DNA of 64,000 nucleotides from Pseudomonas sp. RC10 (lineage in GTDB: Bacteria; Pseudomonadota; Gammaproteobacteria; Pseudomonadales; Pseudomonadaceae), in contig NZ_CP151650.1 of the NCBI RefSeq assembly GCF_038397775.1, positions 5,785,001 to 5,849,000 on the forward strand. Direction: 5' to 3'. A program made the translations under genes and the position numbers. This document shows positions 53,930-63,561 of this stretch, piece by piece (the stretch's first letter is position 1; each line of letters begins with the position of its first letter). The notes under the pieces are model-generated. The model was not told where the DNA came from and did not search any database. It saw only the letters and a list, made by a program, of their open reading frames with translations.

Positions 53930-55204
53930 ATGATCCGCACGTTGACCATGATTTCAGCCTCTTCTTCCTCCGCACACGCCGTCGCCATCATCGGGGGTGG
54001 CCCGGCCGGGTTGATGGCCGCCGAAGTGCTGAGCCAGGCCGGCTTCAAGGTCGATCTCTACGACGGCATGCCCTCAGTCGGACGCAAATTTCTGCTGGCC
54101 GGTGTTGGCGGCATGAACATCACTCACTCCGAGGCGTACCCGGCGTTTCTGTCGCGCTACGCCGAACGCGCTCCGAACATCGCGCCCCTGTTGCGAGCCT
54201 TCGGTGCCGACGACTTGTGCGAGTGGATTCACGGGCTAGGCATCGAAACATTCGTTGGCAGCTCCGGTCGCGTGTTTCCCACCGACATGAAAGCCGCCCC
54301 CCTGCTGCGCGCCTGGCTCAAACGTCTGCGCGAGGATGGCGTGGTTATCCACACCCGCCATCGTTGGCTGGGCTGGAATGCGGACAACAGCCTGCGCATC
54401 GAAAGTCCAGAGGGCGAGATCGCGATCCGTCCCGCCGCGACATTGCTCGCCTTGGGGGGCGCTAGTTGGGCCCGCCTGGGATCGGACGGCGCCTGGATGC
54501 CCCTGCTCGAACAGCAAGGTGTGCAGACCGCCCCCCTTCAAGCCGCAAACTGCGGGTTTGAAGTGCCTGCCTGGAGCGAATTGCTGCGCAGCAAATTCGC
54601 AGGCGCCCCACTGAAAAACATCTCCATGGGCTTGCAGGGCCAAACGCTGCGATTGGGCGAGTGTGTGCTGACGCAGACGGGTGTCGAGGGGAGTCTGGTG
54701 TACGCGTTGTCGGCGCAGATTCGCGAGGCGATCAATCACAGTAGCGTCGCTACCGTCGAGATCGATCTGCTGCCAGGCAAGCGCCTGAACGATGTGCAGA
54801 AAGCACTGAGCAAACCCCGCGGCTCGCGCTCGATGTCCAAACACTTGCACAGCCAGTTGGGGCTCGACGGCGTCAAGGCAGCGTTGCTGCGGGAATTGGC
54901 CCCTGCCGAAGCCTTCGCTGATCCGACCTTATTGGCCAATGCCGTGAAATGCCTGCCGCTGACGCTGATCAAACCCCGCCCGCTGGACGAGGCGATCAGC
55001 ACGGCGGGCGGCGTGACGTTCGAGGCGATGGATGAACGCTTGATGCTCACCTCATTGCCTGGCGTGTTCTGCGCCGGGGAGATGCTCGACTGGGAAGCGC
55101 CCACTGGCGGTTATCTGCTGACCGCCTGTTTTGCCAGCGGGCGTGCAGCGGGGCTGGGGATGGTGGAGTGGTTGCGCGCCCAGCCAACCGCGAAACCTTT
55201 GTAG
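53930..55204 (+). CDS. HI0933-like (YhiN/TIGR03862) flavoprotein, NAD(P)/FAD-dependent
   Basis: A 424-residue FAD-binding protein. The dinucleotide motif is AIIGGGPAGLMAAEVL near residue 19. A second family motif, KFLLAGVGGMNITHSE, follows, and the C-terminal FAD-contact motif is GVFCAGEMLDWEAPTGGYLL. The reaction of this family is not established. Either ATG at 53,930 or the one six codons later (53,948) could be used; neither has a clear ribosome site. The DnaA-box-like cluster lies in its promoter region. Confidence 0.9.
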   Translation: MIRTLTMISASSSSAHAVAIIGGGPAGLMAAEVLSQAGFKVDLYDGMPSVGRKFLLAGVGGMNITHSEAYPAFLSRYAERAPNIAPLLRAFGADDLCEWIHGLGIETFVGSSGRVFPTDMKAAPLLRAWLKRLREDGVVIHTRHRWLGWNADNSLRIESPEGEIAIRPAATLLALGGASWARLGSDGAWMPLLEQQGVQTAPLQAANCGFEVPAWSELLRSKFAGAPLKNISMGLQGQTLRLGECVLTQTGVEGSLVYALSAQIREAINHSSVATVEIDLLPGKRLNDVQKALSKPRGSRSMSKHLHSQLGLDGVKAALLRELAPAEAFADPTLLANAVKCLPLTLIKPRPLDEAISTAGGVTFEAMDERLMLTSLPGVFCAGEMLDWEAPTGGYLLTACFASGRAAGLGMVEWLRAQPTAKPL

Positions 55205-55210
55205 AAAAAA

Positions 55211-56389
55211 TCACGCCACCCGATCAACCTGCGGCTTGAGTCCGTTCGCCGACTCCAGCTTGTCCACCGGCGCCTTGGTCGCAGGTTTGCCCAACACGCG
55301 CTTGCCCAGCTCGTACCCTTTCATTTCGATGTACTTGTGAGCGAACCCCGCCACAACCACCGTCAGTACAGTGACGCCCACCACAAACAGGTTGTTCGCC
55401 CACATCGACCCTGTGTCCATGAATCGCTGCCCTGCGATCATCGGCGCCATTTCGAAACCGGTGACCTTCTGCCCGATGATGAAGACCGTCGACAGCAGGA
55501 AAATGACAGCAGCGTGGGTCATGTAGATCGAATACGACAGCTTGCCGAGCAACACGAAAACACCGGTTTTCAACAGCGCCGACACCAGGCCGCCTTCGAA
55601 CGCGAACAGCAGCACCAACACGCAGAACGCCAGACTCCCGATGGGTGAGCGGTTGTCGAAGTCGTTCATCACGATCCAGTACGTGGCGTACATCATGGCG
55701 CATTCCAACACCGTCACCAGCCACGGTTTGAGGGACCATTTATCGCGAATCAACAGGTACACCAGGTACGTGATATTGCCTGCGAAGAAGCACGACAACC
55801 CAAGCATCGCGCGGTCGACCAACGGCGCGTTGTCCGAAAAGATCAGGATAAAGGCGACCACCGAAACGCTGGCAAACAGCAAAAAGCGATTACGCATGGA
55901 GAACATGCACAGCGCCCCGAACAGCATGTAGATGTAGAACTCGATGCTGATCGTCCAGGAGGGGTAGTTGAACGACATGGTTTCGGTGTAGCTCGTCCAT
56001 GCTTGAACCAGCAGGAGGTTGGGCAGGATCTCATCCAGCGCGAATGTCCCGGTGAACGGCTTGTTGTTCAGGCCAAAACCTTGGTGATAAGCGATCCAGC
56101 GCGCCGTTTCGAAAAGAATGAAGAACGCGAGCATGAACAAGTGCAGCGGGTAGAGGCGAAAGACCCGTGAAATGACGAAGGACTTGAATGAGAGGTTTGG
56201 CTTCATGCCATAGGTGTGAGCAAGAACGAACCCACTGAGGACGAAGAAGAAATTGAGCAGAACCTCATCACGTCGGAAGAACGGCAATTGAATGAAGGTG
56301 TCGACAACGTGCAGGTGGAAAAACACGACCAGCAGCGCGCAGATCCCCCTGAAACTGTCGAGTGTGGTGAATCGCTGAACAGGTTTCAT
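55211..56389 (-). CDS. acyltransferase-3 family membrane protein (OafA/YrhL-like)
   Basis: A 392-residue inner-membrane O-acyltransferase with about ten hydrophobic segments. The typical N-terminal pair is TLDSFRGICALLVVFFHLHV, with the catalytic-type R/H residues, and FFVLSGFVLAHTYG. A middle segment WTISIEFYIYMLFG is also characteristic. Such enzymes acetylate lipopolysaccharide, exopolysaccharide or other glycans; no sugar-polymer genes are nearby to suggest which. It stands alone. Confidence 0.92.
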   Translation of the reverse strand: MKPVQRFTTLDSFRGICALLVVFFHLHVVDTFIQLPFFRRDEVLLNFFFVLSGFVLAHTYGMKPNLSFKSFVISRVFRLYPLHLFMLAFFILFETARWIAYHQGFGLNNKPFTGTFALDEILPNLLLVQAWTSYTETMSFNYPSWTISIEFYIYMLFGALCMFSMRNRFLLFASVSVVAFILIFSDNAPLVDRAMLGLSCFFAGNITYLVYLLIRDKWSLKPWLVTVLECAMMYATYWIVMNDFDNRSPIGSLAFCVLVLLFAFEGGLVSALLKTGVFVLLGKLSYSIYMTHAAVIFLLSTVFIIGQKVTGFEMAPMIAGQRFMDTGSMWANNLFVVGVTVLTVVVAGFAHKYIEMKGYELGKRVLGKPATKAPVDKLESANGLKPQVDRVA

Positions 56390-56778
56390 AACGCTACTTC
56401 CGTTCTGGTTGAAGAAATCCCGCCCCCGATGACCGAGGTTGGAGCCAGAACACGGTATGTTTTCCGCCGCTTACTCAACAGTTGAAATATTTCATGCCTG
56501 ATACACCCGAACGAGGGAATGTTGACGCCAGCGTTCAACAGCAATGACTCGCCGGTCACACTCAGAAGCAATGGTCCAAAAACGCCAATAAAATGGCTTT
56601 GTCAGTGCCGTCGCTGCGCTCCTCTAAAAATGGCCCACAAGCTTCCGGGTGATGGTCATGCCCCAACTATCAATACCGGCGATGATCGCTACCAATCGTA
56701 TTGACTTCTTAATAATCCAGCGCCGCGTAACATTGCCTCCATACCGAGTTACCACTTAGACGAATTGGAGCAACCCTC
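56390..56778. other. 389 bp intergenic region
   Basis: Promoter regions for the divergent acyltransferase and repeat-protein genes. The right part is comparatively AT-rich, with a possible -10-like TAATAAT near 56,710. No gene, repeat or palindrome of note was seen. Confidence 0.45.
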
Positions 56779-57273
56779 ATGAAAACCAACAAACTGATCC
56801 TTGGTCTGGCCTTCTCCGTACTGGCAACTGGCGCATTCGCATTGCCGGCCGCCAAACACATCAACGCGCCAATCGTCGCTGAAAACGGTTCGTCCCATAC
56901 TCACATCAATCGCGTTGCCGCCGATGGCGCTGACCGTGTAGGTGCCAACCGCGTCGCTGAAAACGGCTCCGAAAAAACTCACCTGGGTCGCATCGCTGCT
57001 GACGGCGCCGACCGTGTAGGCGCCAACCGCGTCGCTGAAAACGGCTCCGAAAAAACTCAACTGGGTCGCATCGCTGCTGACGGCGCCGACCGCGTAGGCG
57101 CCAATCGCGTCGCTGAAAACGGCTCCGAAAAAACTCAACTGGGTCGCATCGCCGCTGACGGCGCTGACCGTGTAGGTGCCAATCGCGTCGCTGAGAACGG
57201 CTCCGAAAAAACTCAACTGGGCCGCATCGCTGCCGACGGCGCTGACCGTGTAGGCGCTAATCGCCTGAGCTAA
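56779..57273 (+). CDS. secreted repeat protein made of ten 13-residue units
   Basis: A 164-residue protein: signal peptide MKTNKLILGLAFSVLATGAF (cut near ALPAA), a short spacer, then ten consecutive 13-residue units and a final RLS. Units alternate between two types, R(V/I)AADGADRVGAN and RVAENGSEK-T-(H/Q)LG, giving a 26-residue (78 bp) higher-order repeat. The later copies are nearly identical at DNA level. No cysteine, no aromatic residues and a highly polar composition suggest an extended or low-complexity periplasmic/secreted chain. Relatives in Pseudomonas are, I believe, labelled 'phage infection protein', but I know of no demonstrated function. A GGAG ribosome site precedes the ATG. 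Confidence 0.85.
   Translation: MKTNKLILGLAFSVLATGAFALPAAKHINAPIVAENGSSHTHINRVAADGADRVGANRVAENGSEKTHLGRIAADGADRVGANRVAENGSEKTQLGRIAADGADRVGANRVAENGSEKTQLGRIAADGADRVGANRVAENGSEKTQLGRIAADGADRVGANRLS
56925..57270. repeat. 78 bp tandem coding repeats
   Basis: About four and a half copies of a 78 bp unit within the repeat-protein gene. The copies differ mostly by third-position changes such as GTAGGT/GTAGGC and CAACTG/CACCTG, suggesting recent duplication or gene conversion under selection for the protein. Confidence 0.9.
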
Positions 57274-57504
57274 GACCTGCCCCGCTCCCCTCTTGGCCCG
57301 GCTTCTGCCGGGCTTAATCTTTCCAGCCCCCTCTGAACCGTAGTTTTTTTACCTATCTGTGTAGGAAATTACCTTCAATCTCCCCGCATCCGTTTCAGAT
57401 TTCCGGCTTTCGGCCGATGAAACCTTGCACCTGACTGTTTCGCTGGGCTCCATAACAACAATTCTCCAGCTGACGACTCGAAAAACGGACTGTGGAGAAT
57501 TGAG

Positions 57505-59427
57505 ATGAAGAGCTGGTTCGCGAATATCAGCGTTAATAAAAAGCTGGCCTTAGGGTTCGGCATCGTTCTTGTTTTTACTGCTTTGCTGGCGCTCATCGGC
57601 TGGACCAGCCTGGGCAACATGACCTTCCGCAGCGATCGCGTTGCCGACATCATGAAGCTCAACAACAAACTGACCGACATGCGCATCACGCGTCTGCAAT
57701 ACATGCTGAGCAATGGCGACGAAGCCGTGGCCCAGAACGTGCAGACCGCTCTTGACGCCTTCAAAGCGCAGCAACAATTTTTGCAAAGCACGTTCGTCAA
57801 TCCGCTGAACGTCCCGCCGATCAAGGCGTTGGGCGAGCAGATTCGTGCCTACGACACGTCATTCAGCAAAATGCGCGAGGCCTACAAGACCAGCGCCAAA
57901 GTCCGCGCTGACATGGGCGCCGATGCGGTGAAGGCCGCAGAGCTGATCGCCGCCATCAACGATGACGTGATGAAGCTCGATCCGACCGACGAACGCCGTT
58001 TCGCCCAGTACCAGGCCGCCATCAAAGCCAAAGAAGACGTCATGCTGGTGCGCTACGAAGTGCGCGGCTACACCGGCAACCCCACCGTCAAAACCGAAGA
58101 CGCCGCTGCACGCCAACTGAATGCCGCAATCAGCGGGCTTGATCAGCTCAACGCCACGTTCGGCGCGACTCAGGGCGATCGACTGAAACAGCTCGAAAGC
58201 GCGTTGATCGGCTATCGCAGCTCGGTACAAGGCTTCAAGGTGGCGAACGACACCATCAACTCGACGCGGGCAGAAATGACCGATGAAGGCGCAGCCATCG
58301 TCAAACTGAGCCAGCAGTTGGTTGATCTGCAAACCTCTCTTGGCGCGGAGGACACTAAACAGGCTCGCACGCTGCAGATTGGCGGCACCTTGCTCGCCCT
58401 GATCTTTGGTGCCTTGGCGGCGCTGATCATTACCCGCCAGATCACCCGACCGCTCCAGGAAACATTAGCCGTGGTCGATCGCATTGCCTCCGGCGACCTG
58501 ACCCATACGCTGACAGTGACTCGCCGTGATGAACTGGGTGTGCTGCAAACCGGGATTCAACGGATGGGCGCCACCCTGCGTGACCTGATTGGCGGCATTC
58601 GCGACAGCGTTACCCAGATCGCCAGTGCGGCCGAAGAGCTGTCGGCGGTGACCGAGCAGACCAGCGCCGGGGTCAACAGCCAGAAGGTCGAGACCGATCA
58701 GGTGGCCACTGCCATGCATGAAATGTCGGCCACCGTCCAGGAAGTCGCGCGCAATGCCGAACAAGCGTCGGTCGCCGCTTCCAATGCCGACAAACAGGCC
58801 CGGGACGGCGACAAAGTCGTGGGCGAAGCCATCGCCCAGATCGAAAAACTCGCCAACGAAGTGATCCGTTCCTCTGACGCCATGGGCGTACTGGAGCAGG
58901 AAAGCGACAAGATCGGCAAAGTGATGGACGTGATCAAGTCCGTGGCGGAACAGACCAACCTGTTGGCCCTCAACGCCGCCATCGAAGCGGCTCGGGCCGG
59001 GGAAGCCGGGCGTGGTTTTGCCGTCGTGGCGGACGAAGTGCGCGGCTTGGCACAGCGTACGCAACAGTCGACCGAAGAAATCGAAAGCCTGGTCGCCGCC
59101 CTGCAAAGCGGCACCCGTCAGGTGTCGGACATTATGCTCAGCAGCCGTGGCCTGACTGACAGCAGCGTCACCTTGACCCGCAAGGCAGGCTCTTCGCTGG
59201 AAAGCATTACCCAGACAGTGTCCAACATTCAGGCGATGAATCAGCAGATCGCCGCCGCTGCCGAACAGCAAAGCTCCGTCGCTGAAGAAATCAGCCGCAG
59301 CATTCTCAACGTCCGCGACGTGTCCGAACAGACCGCCGCCGCGAGCGAAGAAACCGCCGCGTCCAGCGTCGAACTGGCCCGACTGGGCAATCAGTTGCAA
59401 ATGCTGGTCAGCCATTTCCGCGTCTGA
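57505..59427 (+). CDS. methyl-accepting chemotaxis protein with HBM-type sensor
   Basis: A 640-residue chemoreceptor. TM1 is at about 12-33 ([20 protein letters not shown]). A periplasmic helical region of about 250 residues, the size of a helical bimodular (HBM) domain as in McpS, precedes TM2 at about 292-312. HAMP and signalling domains follow, with the hairpin tip [23 protein letters not shown] receptors sense organic acids or polyamines; the ligand here is unknown. The ATG at 57,505 has GGAG upstream. A terminator follows the stop. Confidence 0.92.
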   Translation: MKSWFANISVNKKLALGFGIVLVFTALLALIGWTSLGNMTFRSDRVADIMKLNNKLTDMRITRLQYMLSNGDEAVAQNVQTALDAFKAQQQFLQSTFVNPLNVPPIKALGEQIRAYDTSFSKMREAYKTSAKVRADMGADAVKAAELIAAINDDVMKLDPTDERRFAQYQAAIKAKEDVMLVRYEVRGYTGNPTVKTEDAAARQLNAAISGLDQLNATFGATQGDRLKQLESALIGYRSSVQGFKVANDTINSTRAEMTDEGAAIVKLSQQLVDLQTSLGAEDTKQARTLQIGGTLLALIFGALAALIITRQITRPLQETLAVVDRIASGDLTHTLTVTRRDELGVLQTGIQRMGATLRDLIGGIRDSVTQIASAAEELSAVTEQTSAGVNSQKVETDQVATAMHEMSATVQEVARNAEQASVAASNADKQARDGDKVVGEAIAQIEKLANEVIRSSDAMGVLEQESDKIGKVMDVIKSVAEQTNLLALNAAIEAARAGEAGRGFAVVADEVRGLAQRTQQSTEEIESLVAALQSGTRQVSDIMLSSRGLTDSSVTLTRKAGSSLESITQTVSNIQAMNQQIAAAAEQQSSVAEEISRSILNVRDVSEQTAAASEETAASSVELARLGNQLQMLVSHFRV

Positions 59428-59431
59428 GCCC

Positions 59432-59472
59432 AAAAGCCGCGTCCGGATATACGCATCCGACGCGGCTTTTTA
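59432..59472 (+). terminator. terminator of the HBM chemoreceptor gene
   Basis: AAAAGCCGCGTC-CGGAT pairs with ATCCGACGCGGCTTTT apart from one bulged C, followed by T residues, 5 bp after the stop. Confidence 0.85.
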
Positions 59473-59503
59473 ACGATTTTAAAGACGAAACGCCGTTTTA
59501 TAA
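59463..59503. repeat. direct repeat, left of fic
   Basis: A 41 bp segment starting CGGCTTTTTAACGATTTTAA and ending GCCGTTTTATAA matches 61,094-61,134 at 37 of 41 positions. It begins inside the terminator tail of the chemoreceptor and lies 38 bp before the fic start. A second AACGATTTT copy follows at 59,522. Confidence 0.85.
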
Positions 59504-59541
59504 CAATAATGAGGGCTCCAAAACGATTTTGAGACCTCCTC

Positions 59542-61065
59542 ATGCGCAGTTTTGCCGGATACGCCTGGCTCGCCCAGACTTACAAAATCACGCCCTGCCA
59601 ACCGTTCAAAGTCCGCAGTGTGATTGCCAGCGTACGCAAAGACAGCCTCATCGACGGCGTTCTCGAACGCACCTTCCCTGCCCAATATCAACCGGGCCCG
59701 ACGCTGGCCGAGCACCTGACGTTCGCCTTCAAACGCGAGCCTGTTCATTTGGAGTTTCTGGCCAGACTCTTTGCCGTCATCGATCCCACTGAACTCGAAG
59801 GCTGGATTTCGTCCGAGCCTACGGGTCAATACGCCCGCAAAGCCTGCTTTTTGTACGAGTGGTTGGGTAACCCCAAGCTCTCGTCTCCCGATCTGGAAAA
59901 AGGCAATTACATCGAGTTTCTGGACTCCCGCCATTATTTGGTGAGTGAGAAGCCTGCTCGCGATGCCCGCTGGCGCATCGTCGACAACCTTCCCGGCACC
60001 TCTGGATTCTGTCCGATCATCCACATCACTCCCACGCTGGCGGGGTTGATCGACTACGACCTCAACGACGCATTGACCCAATTGGGTGTGGAGTTTGGCC
60101 ACGATACGCTGCTACGTAGCGCCGTGTGGCTGACGATCAAGGAAAGCAAATCCAGCTTCGCCATCGAGCACGAAGAGCAACAGGCTGATCGAATCAAACG
60201 CTTCGCGGCGGTGATGGAGCAACGCTGCGGCGTCGGCACCCCACCTTTGGTGCAGGACGAGATTGCGGCCCTTCAACAGGCGATCCTTGGCCCTCGCGCA
60301 TTGTCCTATGGCATTCGCCAATCGCCAGTGTTTGTAGGCCAGACCCGAGGTTTCCAGAATGTGCTGCATTACCTGGCCCCCGACTGGCAGGCCGTCGGAT
60401 CGATGCTGGAAGGGCTGCAGGCACTCGAAATCAATACCCGCGGCGGCTCATCGATCTTGCGCGCCGCGGCCATTTCCTTCGGTTTCGTTTACATCCACCC
60501 GTTGAGCGACGGCAACGGCCGTATCTCGCGTTTTTTGATCAATGACATTCTGCGACGGGACAAGGCCGTGCCTGCGCCTTACATCCTCCCTGTCTCTGCC
60601 GTGATGCAAGACCACACTCTGCGCCCGCAGAATTACGATCAGGTACTCGACGAATTCTCGCGGCCGCTGATGCAATCGATCGAGCCTGACGTACGCTTCG
60701 AAGGCTTTGAAAAATACGCTGACGGGATGGAGTCGAACCTTCATTACGACGGATTCGCCACGACCGCTCCGGCGTGGCGCTACATCGACCTCACGGCACA
60801 TGCTGAATACCTGGCACGTGTCATCCGAGTGACCCTCGAAAAAGAGATGCGCGATGAGGCCTGCATTCTGCGCAACCACCAGCTGTTACGCGCTGCGATC
60901 AAGAACATCTTCGAGGGGCCGGATGCGGACATCGACCGCATCATCCGCTCGATCCATCAGTCAGAGGGTCAGGTCGGCAATAAGCTCATCAAGCAATATC
61001 CGTTGCTGGAAGATGACGCTATCCAGGCCGACATTGCCGCGGTGGTGAAGCGTTTCCTCGGCTAA
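59542..61065 (+). CDS. Fic-domain AMP-transferase (FIDO protein) with N-terminal inhibitory motif
   Basis: A 507-residue Fic protein. The active-site loop reads HPLSDGNGRISR at residues 319-330; the usual Phe at the third position is Leu, while the catalytic His and the GNGR phosphate loop are intact. An inhibitory-helix motif (S/T)xxxE(G/N) is present upstream as S205-F-A-I-E209-H, with His replacing Gly/Asn, so the enzyme should be auto-inhibited (class II-like) and need no separate antitoxin. The N-terminal 190 and C-terminal 150 residues have no domain I can name. Fic proteins AMPylate target proteins. It is bracketed by 41 bp direct repeats and lies between two chemoreceptor genes. Confidence 0.9.
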   Translation: MRSFAGYAWLAQTYKITPCQPFKVRSVIASVRKDSLIDGVLERTFPAQYQPGPTLAEHLTFAFKREPVHLEFLARLFAVIDPTELEGWISSEPTGQYARKACFLYEWLGNPKLSSPDLEKGNYIEFLDSRHYLVSEKPARDARWRIVDNLPGTSGFCPIIHITPTLAGLIDYDLNDALTQLGVEFGHDTLLRSAVWLTIKESKSSFAIEHEEQQADRIKRFAAVMEQRCGVGTPPLVQDEIAALQQAILGPRALSYGIRQSPVFVGQTRGFQNVLHYLAPDWQAVGSMLEGLQALEINTRGGSSILRAAAISFGFVYIHPLSDGNGRISRFLINDILRRDKAVPAPYILPVSAVMQDHTLRPQNYDQVLDEFSRPLMQSIEPDVRFEGFEKYADGMESNLHYDGFATTAPAWRYIDLTAHAEYLARVIRVTLEKEMRDEACILRNHQLLRAAIKNIFEGPDADIDRIIRSIHQSEGQVGNKLIKQYPLLEDDAIQADIAAVVKRFLG

Positions 61066-61101
61066 AAAAAAGCCGCCTGGACAGAGAAGCCGGCGGCTTT
61101 T
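61066..61101 (+). terminator. fic terminator
   Basis: A-run followed by an eight-base stem AAGCCGCC/GGCGGCTT around a 14-base loop and a T5 tail, directly behind the fic stop. Confidence 0.85.
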
Positions 61102-61134
61102 TAACGATTTTAAATACGCAATGCCGTTTTCTAA
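61094..61134. repeat. direct repeat, right of fic
   Basis: Second copy of the 41 bp segment (CGGCTTTTTAACGATTTTAA ... GCCGTTTTCTAA), again beginning in a terminator tail. It is followed by AACCGTTTTGAC at 61,153, which resembles AAACGATTTTGAG beyond the left copy, so similarity is spread over about 70 bp. Confidence 0.85.
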
Positions 61135-61167
61135 TAAAAACGGCAGCGCTTTAACCGTTTTGACGAG

Positions 61168-62484
61168 TCAGCTCGACAGTTGATTCGCGAACTGCCCTAC
61201 CGCGCTCACGACCCGTTGCGCGCCGTCTTGAATCTCCACGATCACCGACCCGGCCTCACCTGCCAGCTCCAGGCCCTGCTGCGCCTGTTGCTTGCCGCTG
61301 ATGATCACGTTGACCGCCTGTTCAGCCAGTACCTGGTTCTGCTTCACCACACCGACGATTTCTTCGGTGGCTTTGCTGGTGCGCGAGGCCAACTGGCGGA
61401 CTTCGTCGGCGACCACGGCAAACCCACGGCCTTGTTCGCCGGCCCGGGCCGCCTCAATGGCAGCGTTGAGGGCGAGCAGGTTGGTCTGGTCGGCGATGCT
61501 GCTGATGGCTTGGATGATAGAGCCGATCAGTTGAGATTGCTTGTCCAGCGCCGAGATGCGATCAGCGGCCTGTTCCATGTGTCCGGCCAGCTCTCGCATG
61601 ACTTCAACCGTCTGCTGAACCACCGCTGCGCCTTTCTGCGCGCTGCTGTCCGTTTGCTGCGAGGTGCTGAAGGCAATGTTGGCGGCTTCGGCCACCGCAT
61701 TTTCCCGGTTGACCTGATCGGTGATGACCGTGGCGAACTTCACCACTTTGTACAGGCGGTCATGGGCGTCGGTGATCGGGTTGTACGACGCTTCGAGCCA
61801 GACTTCACGCCCCCGGCTGTCCACGCGTTTGAAACGACCGGTGACGAATTCGCCCCGACGGAGTTTGTCCCAGAATGCCTGATATTCCGGAGAGCCGGAT
61901 TCTTGGGGGTCGCAAAAAATGCGGTGGTGCTGACCCAGGATCTGCGTGAGCGAGTAGCCCATCGAACCCAGGAAACGCTCGTTGGCGGCAAGCACTTCGC
62001 CATTCAGGTTGAACTCGATCACAGCGGTGGAGCGCTGCAGCGCTTCGATCAGGTTTTCGTGCTCGCGGGAGTTTTCGATGGTGCGCGTCAGATCTTTGGA
62101 GTGGATCGTGAAATACGCCACTTTTCCACTGCCATCGCGTACCGGCTGCACGATCGAACGCAGCCAGGCTTCTTGGCCATTGCCACGCAGCAGACGCAAG
62201 GCGCCGCTGAAATGCTCGCCTCGGCTGATGGCGGATTTCACGCGCTGAAAGATATCAAGGCTTTTGACGTGAGCGGGGGCCAACTCTTCGATGGAACGCC
62301 CGACAAGATCAGCGCTGCGGTAATGCATTTCCTTTTCAAAGTTGTTATTGACGGACTCAATACGACCCTGCGCATCCAGGCGCATGCACAGCATTTCGCT
62401 GTCCAGACTGCTCCTCACCTGCTCCACCGATGAAAGTTCTTCACGCAGCGCGGCCAACTCTTGCTTCAAACGTTTATTGAACAT
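61168..62484 (-). CDS. cytoplasmic PAS-PAS chemoreceptor, BdlA-like
   Basis: A 438-residue soluble methyl-accepting protein without membrane helices. A short coiled coil (1-25) is followed by two PAS domains (about 28-140, [20 protein letters not shown]; and 150-262, [40 protein letters not shown]), then the signalling domain with [20 protein letters not shown]. The build matches BdlA of P. aeruginosa (two PAS, about 417 residues), which mediates biofilm dispersion in response to nutrients and c-di-GMP; orthology is not proven. It faces the fic gene. Confidence 0.9.
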   Translation of the reverse strand: MFNKRLKQELAALREELSSVEQVRSSLDSEMLCMRLDAQGRIESVNNNFEKEMHYRSADLVGRSIEELAPAHVKSLDIFQRVKSAISRGEHFSGALRLLRGNGQEAWLRSIVQPVRDGSGKVAYFTIHSKDLTRTIENSREHENLIEALQRSTAVIEFNLNGEVLAANERFLGSMGYSLTQILGQHHRIFCDPQESGSPEYQAFWDKLRRGEFVTGRFKRVDSRGREVWLEASYNPITDAHDRLYKVVKFATVITDQVNRENAVAEAANIAFSTSQQTDSSAQKGAAVVQQTVEVMRELAGHMEQAADRISALDKQSQLIGSIIQAISSIADQTNLLALNAAIEAARAGEQGRGFAVVADEVRQLASRTSKATEEIVGVVKQNQVLAEQAVNVIISGKQQAQQGLELAGEAGSVIVEIQDGAQRVVSAVGQFANQLSS

Positions 62485-62732
62485 GAAAGACGAACTTCCA
62501 GAGAGATGAAGGGGATCGTCCTCAGCATCGGCCTGGCCCGTGGTTTCTTGAGCTTAAACGCGTCGAAGCAGCGTTTTTCAGCCCGTCTCGGGCGAATGAA
62601 CCTGCGCCCGAAAATGCCGTCTGTGAAACGATGATCGCAACAAAGGGATTTACTCATCGTACAATTGCCACATACTGCCCGCGCTGCTTTTATTTCGTCA
62701 GAGCCACTTTTCAAACTGTCAGGTTCATTTTC

Positions 62733-63524
62733 ATGAAAAAAATTCTGCCTTATCTGTTGAGCGCCGCCGTCACTTTCATTCCAGCGGCTTTCGTCCAGGC
62801 GGCCACCCCTCCGGCCCCTGTCCAACTGACCATTCTCAGCTCCGGCGGCATCATGGGCGCCTTCAAAGCTGTTACCCCGGACTACGAACAACGCGTGGGC
62901 GTGAAATTGCAAGGCGAGGTCGCGCCGTCGATGGGCGCGACCCCACAGGCCATCCCGAACCGCCTCGCTCGCCAGGAACCCGCCGACGTGGTGCTGATGG
63001 TGGGCGCTGCGCTGGACAAGCTCATTAAAGATGGCCAGGTCGATCCGAAGAGCCGCGTGGACCTGGGCAAATCCTACATCGCGATGGCCGTGAAACACGG
63101 CGCGCCGCACCCTGACATCAGCACCATGGAAGCCTTCAAGCAGACCCTGCTCGACGCCAAAAGCATCGCCTATTCCGACAGCGCCAGCGGCGTTTACCTG
63201 TCCCGCGTGCTGTTCAATCAGATGCACATCGCTGACCGCATTCAAAGCAAGAGCCACATGATCCCGGCTGAACCGGTGGGTGAAGTGGTCGCCCGCGGCG
63301 ATGCAGAAATCGGCTTCCAGCAACTGAGCGAATTGAAGCCGGTGGACGGCATCGACATCATCGGCCTGATCCCCGATCAAGCGCAGCAGATGACCCTTTA
63401 CTCCGCGGGCGTTGTGGCCAAAAGCAAACACCCGGAACAGGCCAGGCAGTTTCTGGAGTTTTTGAGTTCGTCGGCGGCAGCTCCCGCGATCAAGGCGAGT
63501 GGGCTGGACCCGATTGCGAAGTGA
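62733..63524 (+). CDS. periplasmic ModA-like ABC substrate-binding protein
   Basis: A 263-residue binding protein. The signal peptide MKKILPYLLSAAVTFIPAAF is cut near VQAAT. The mature chain has the ModA/type 2 fold: LTILSSGGIMGAFKAVTPDY with a Ser-Ser anion site, PADVVLMVGAALDKLI, YSDSASGVYLSRVLFNQM and GDAEIGFQQLSELKPV. It may bind molybdate or another oxyanion or small acid; no permease or ATPase gene follows. The ATG at 62,733 precedes the signal peptide; the frame's earlier ATG at 62,631 is not supported. Confidence 0.86.
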   Translation: MKKILPYLLSAAVTFIPAAFVQAATPPAPVQLTILSSGGIMGAFKAVTPDYEQRVGVKLQGEVAPSMGATPQAIPNRLARQEPADVVLMVGAALDKLIKDGQVDPKSRVDLGKSYIAMAVKHGAPHPDISTMEAFKQTLLDAKSIAYSDSASGVYLSRVLFNQMHIADRIQSKSHMIPAEPVGEVVARGDAEIGFQQLSELKPVDGIDIIGLIPDQAQQMTLYSAGVVAKSKHPEQARQFLEFLSSSAAAPAIKASGLDPIAK

Positions 63525-63561
63525 TTGAAGGCGGGCTGGGGTTCATCATCTGAGTGATTTC

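Noticed and set aside
56749..57216. 155-codon repeat-containing frame antisense to the 13-residue-repeat gene
   Set aside because: It exists because the coding strand is a 78 bp repeat; there is no signal peptide or ribosome site, whereas the plus-strand gene has both.
59509..59532. Seven-codon leader peptide (MRAPKRF) before fic
   Set aside because: An ATG and stop occur by chance at this length; no ribosome site and no attenuator-like structure follow.
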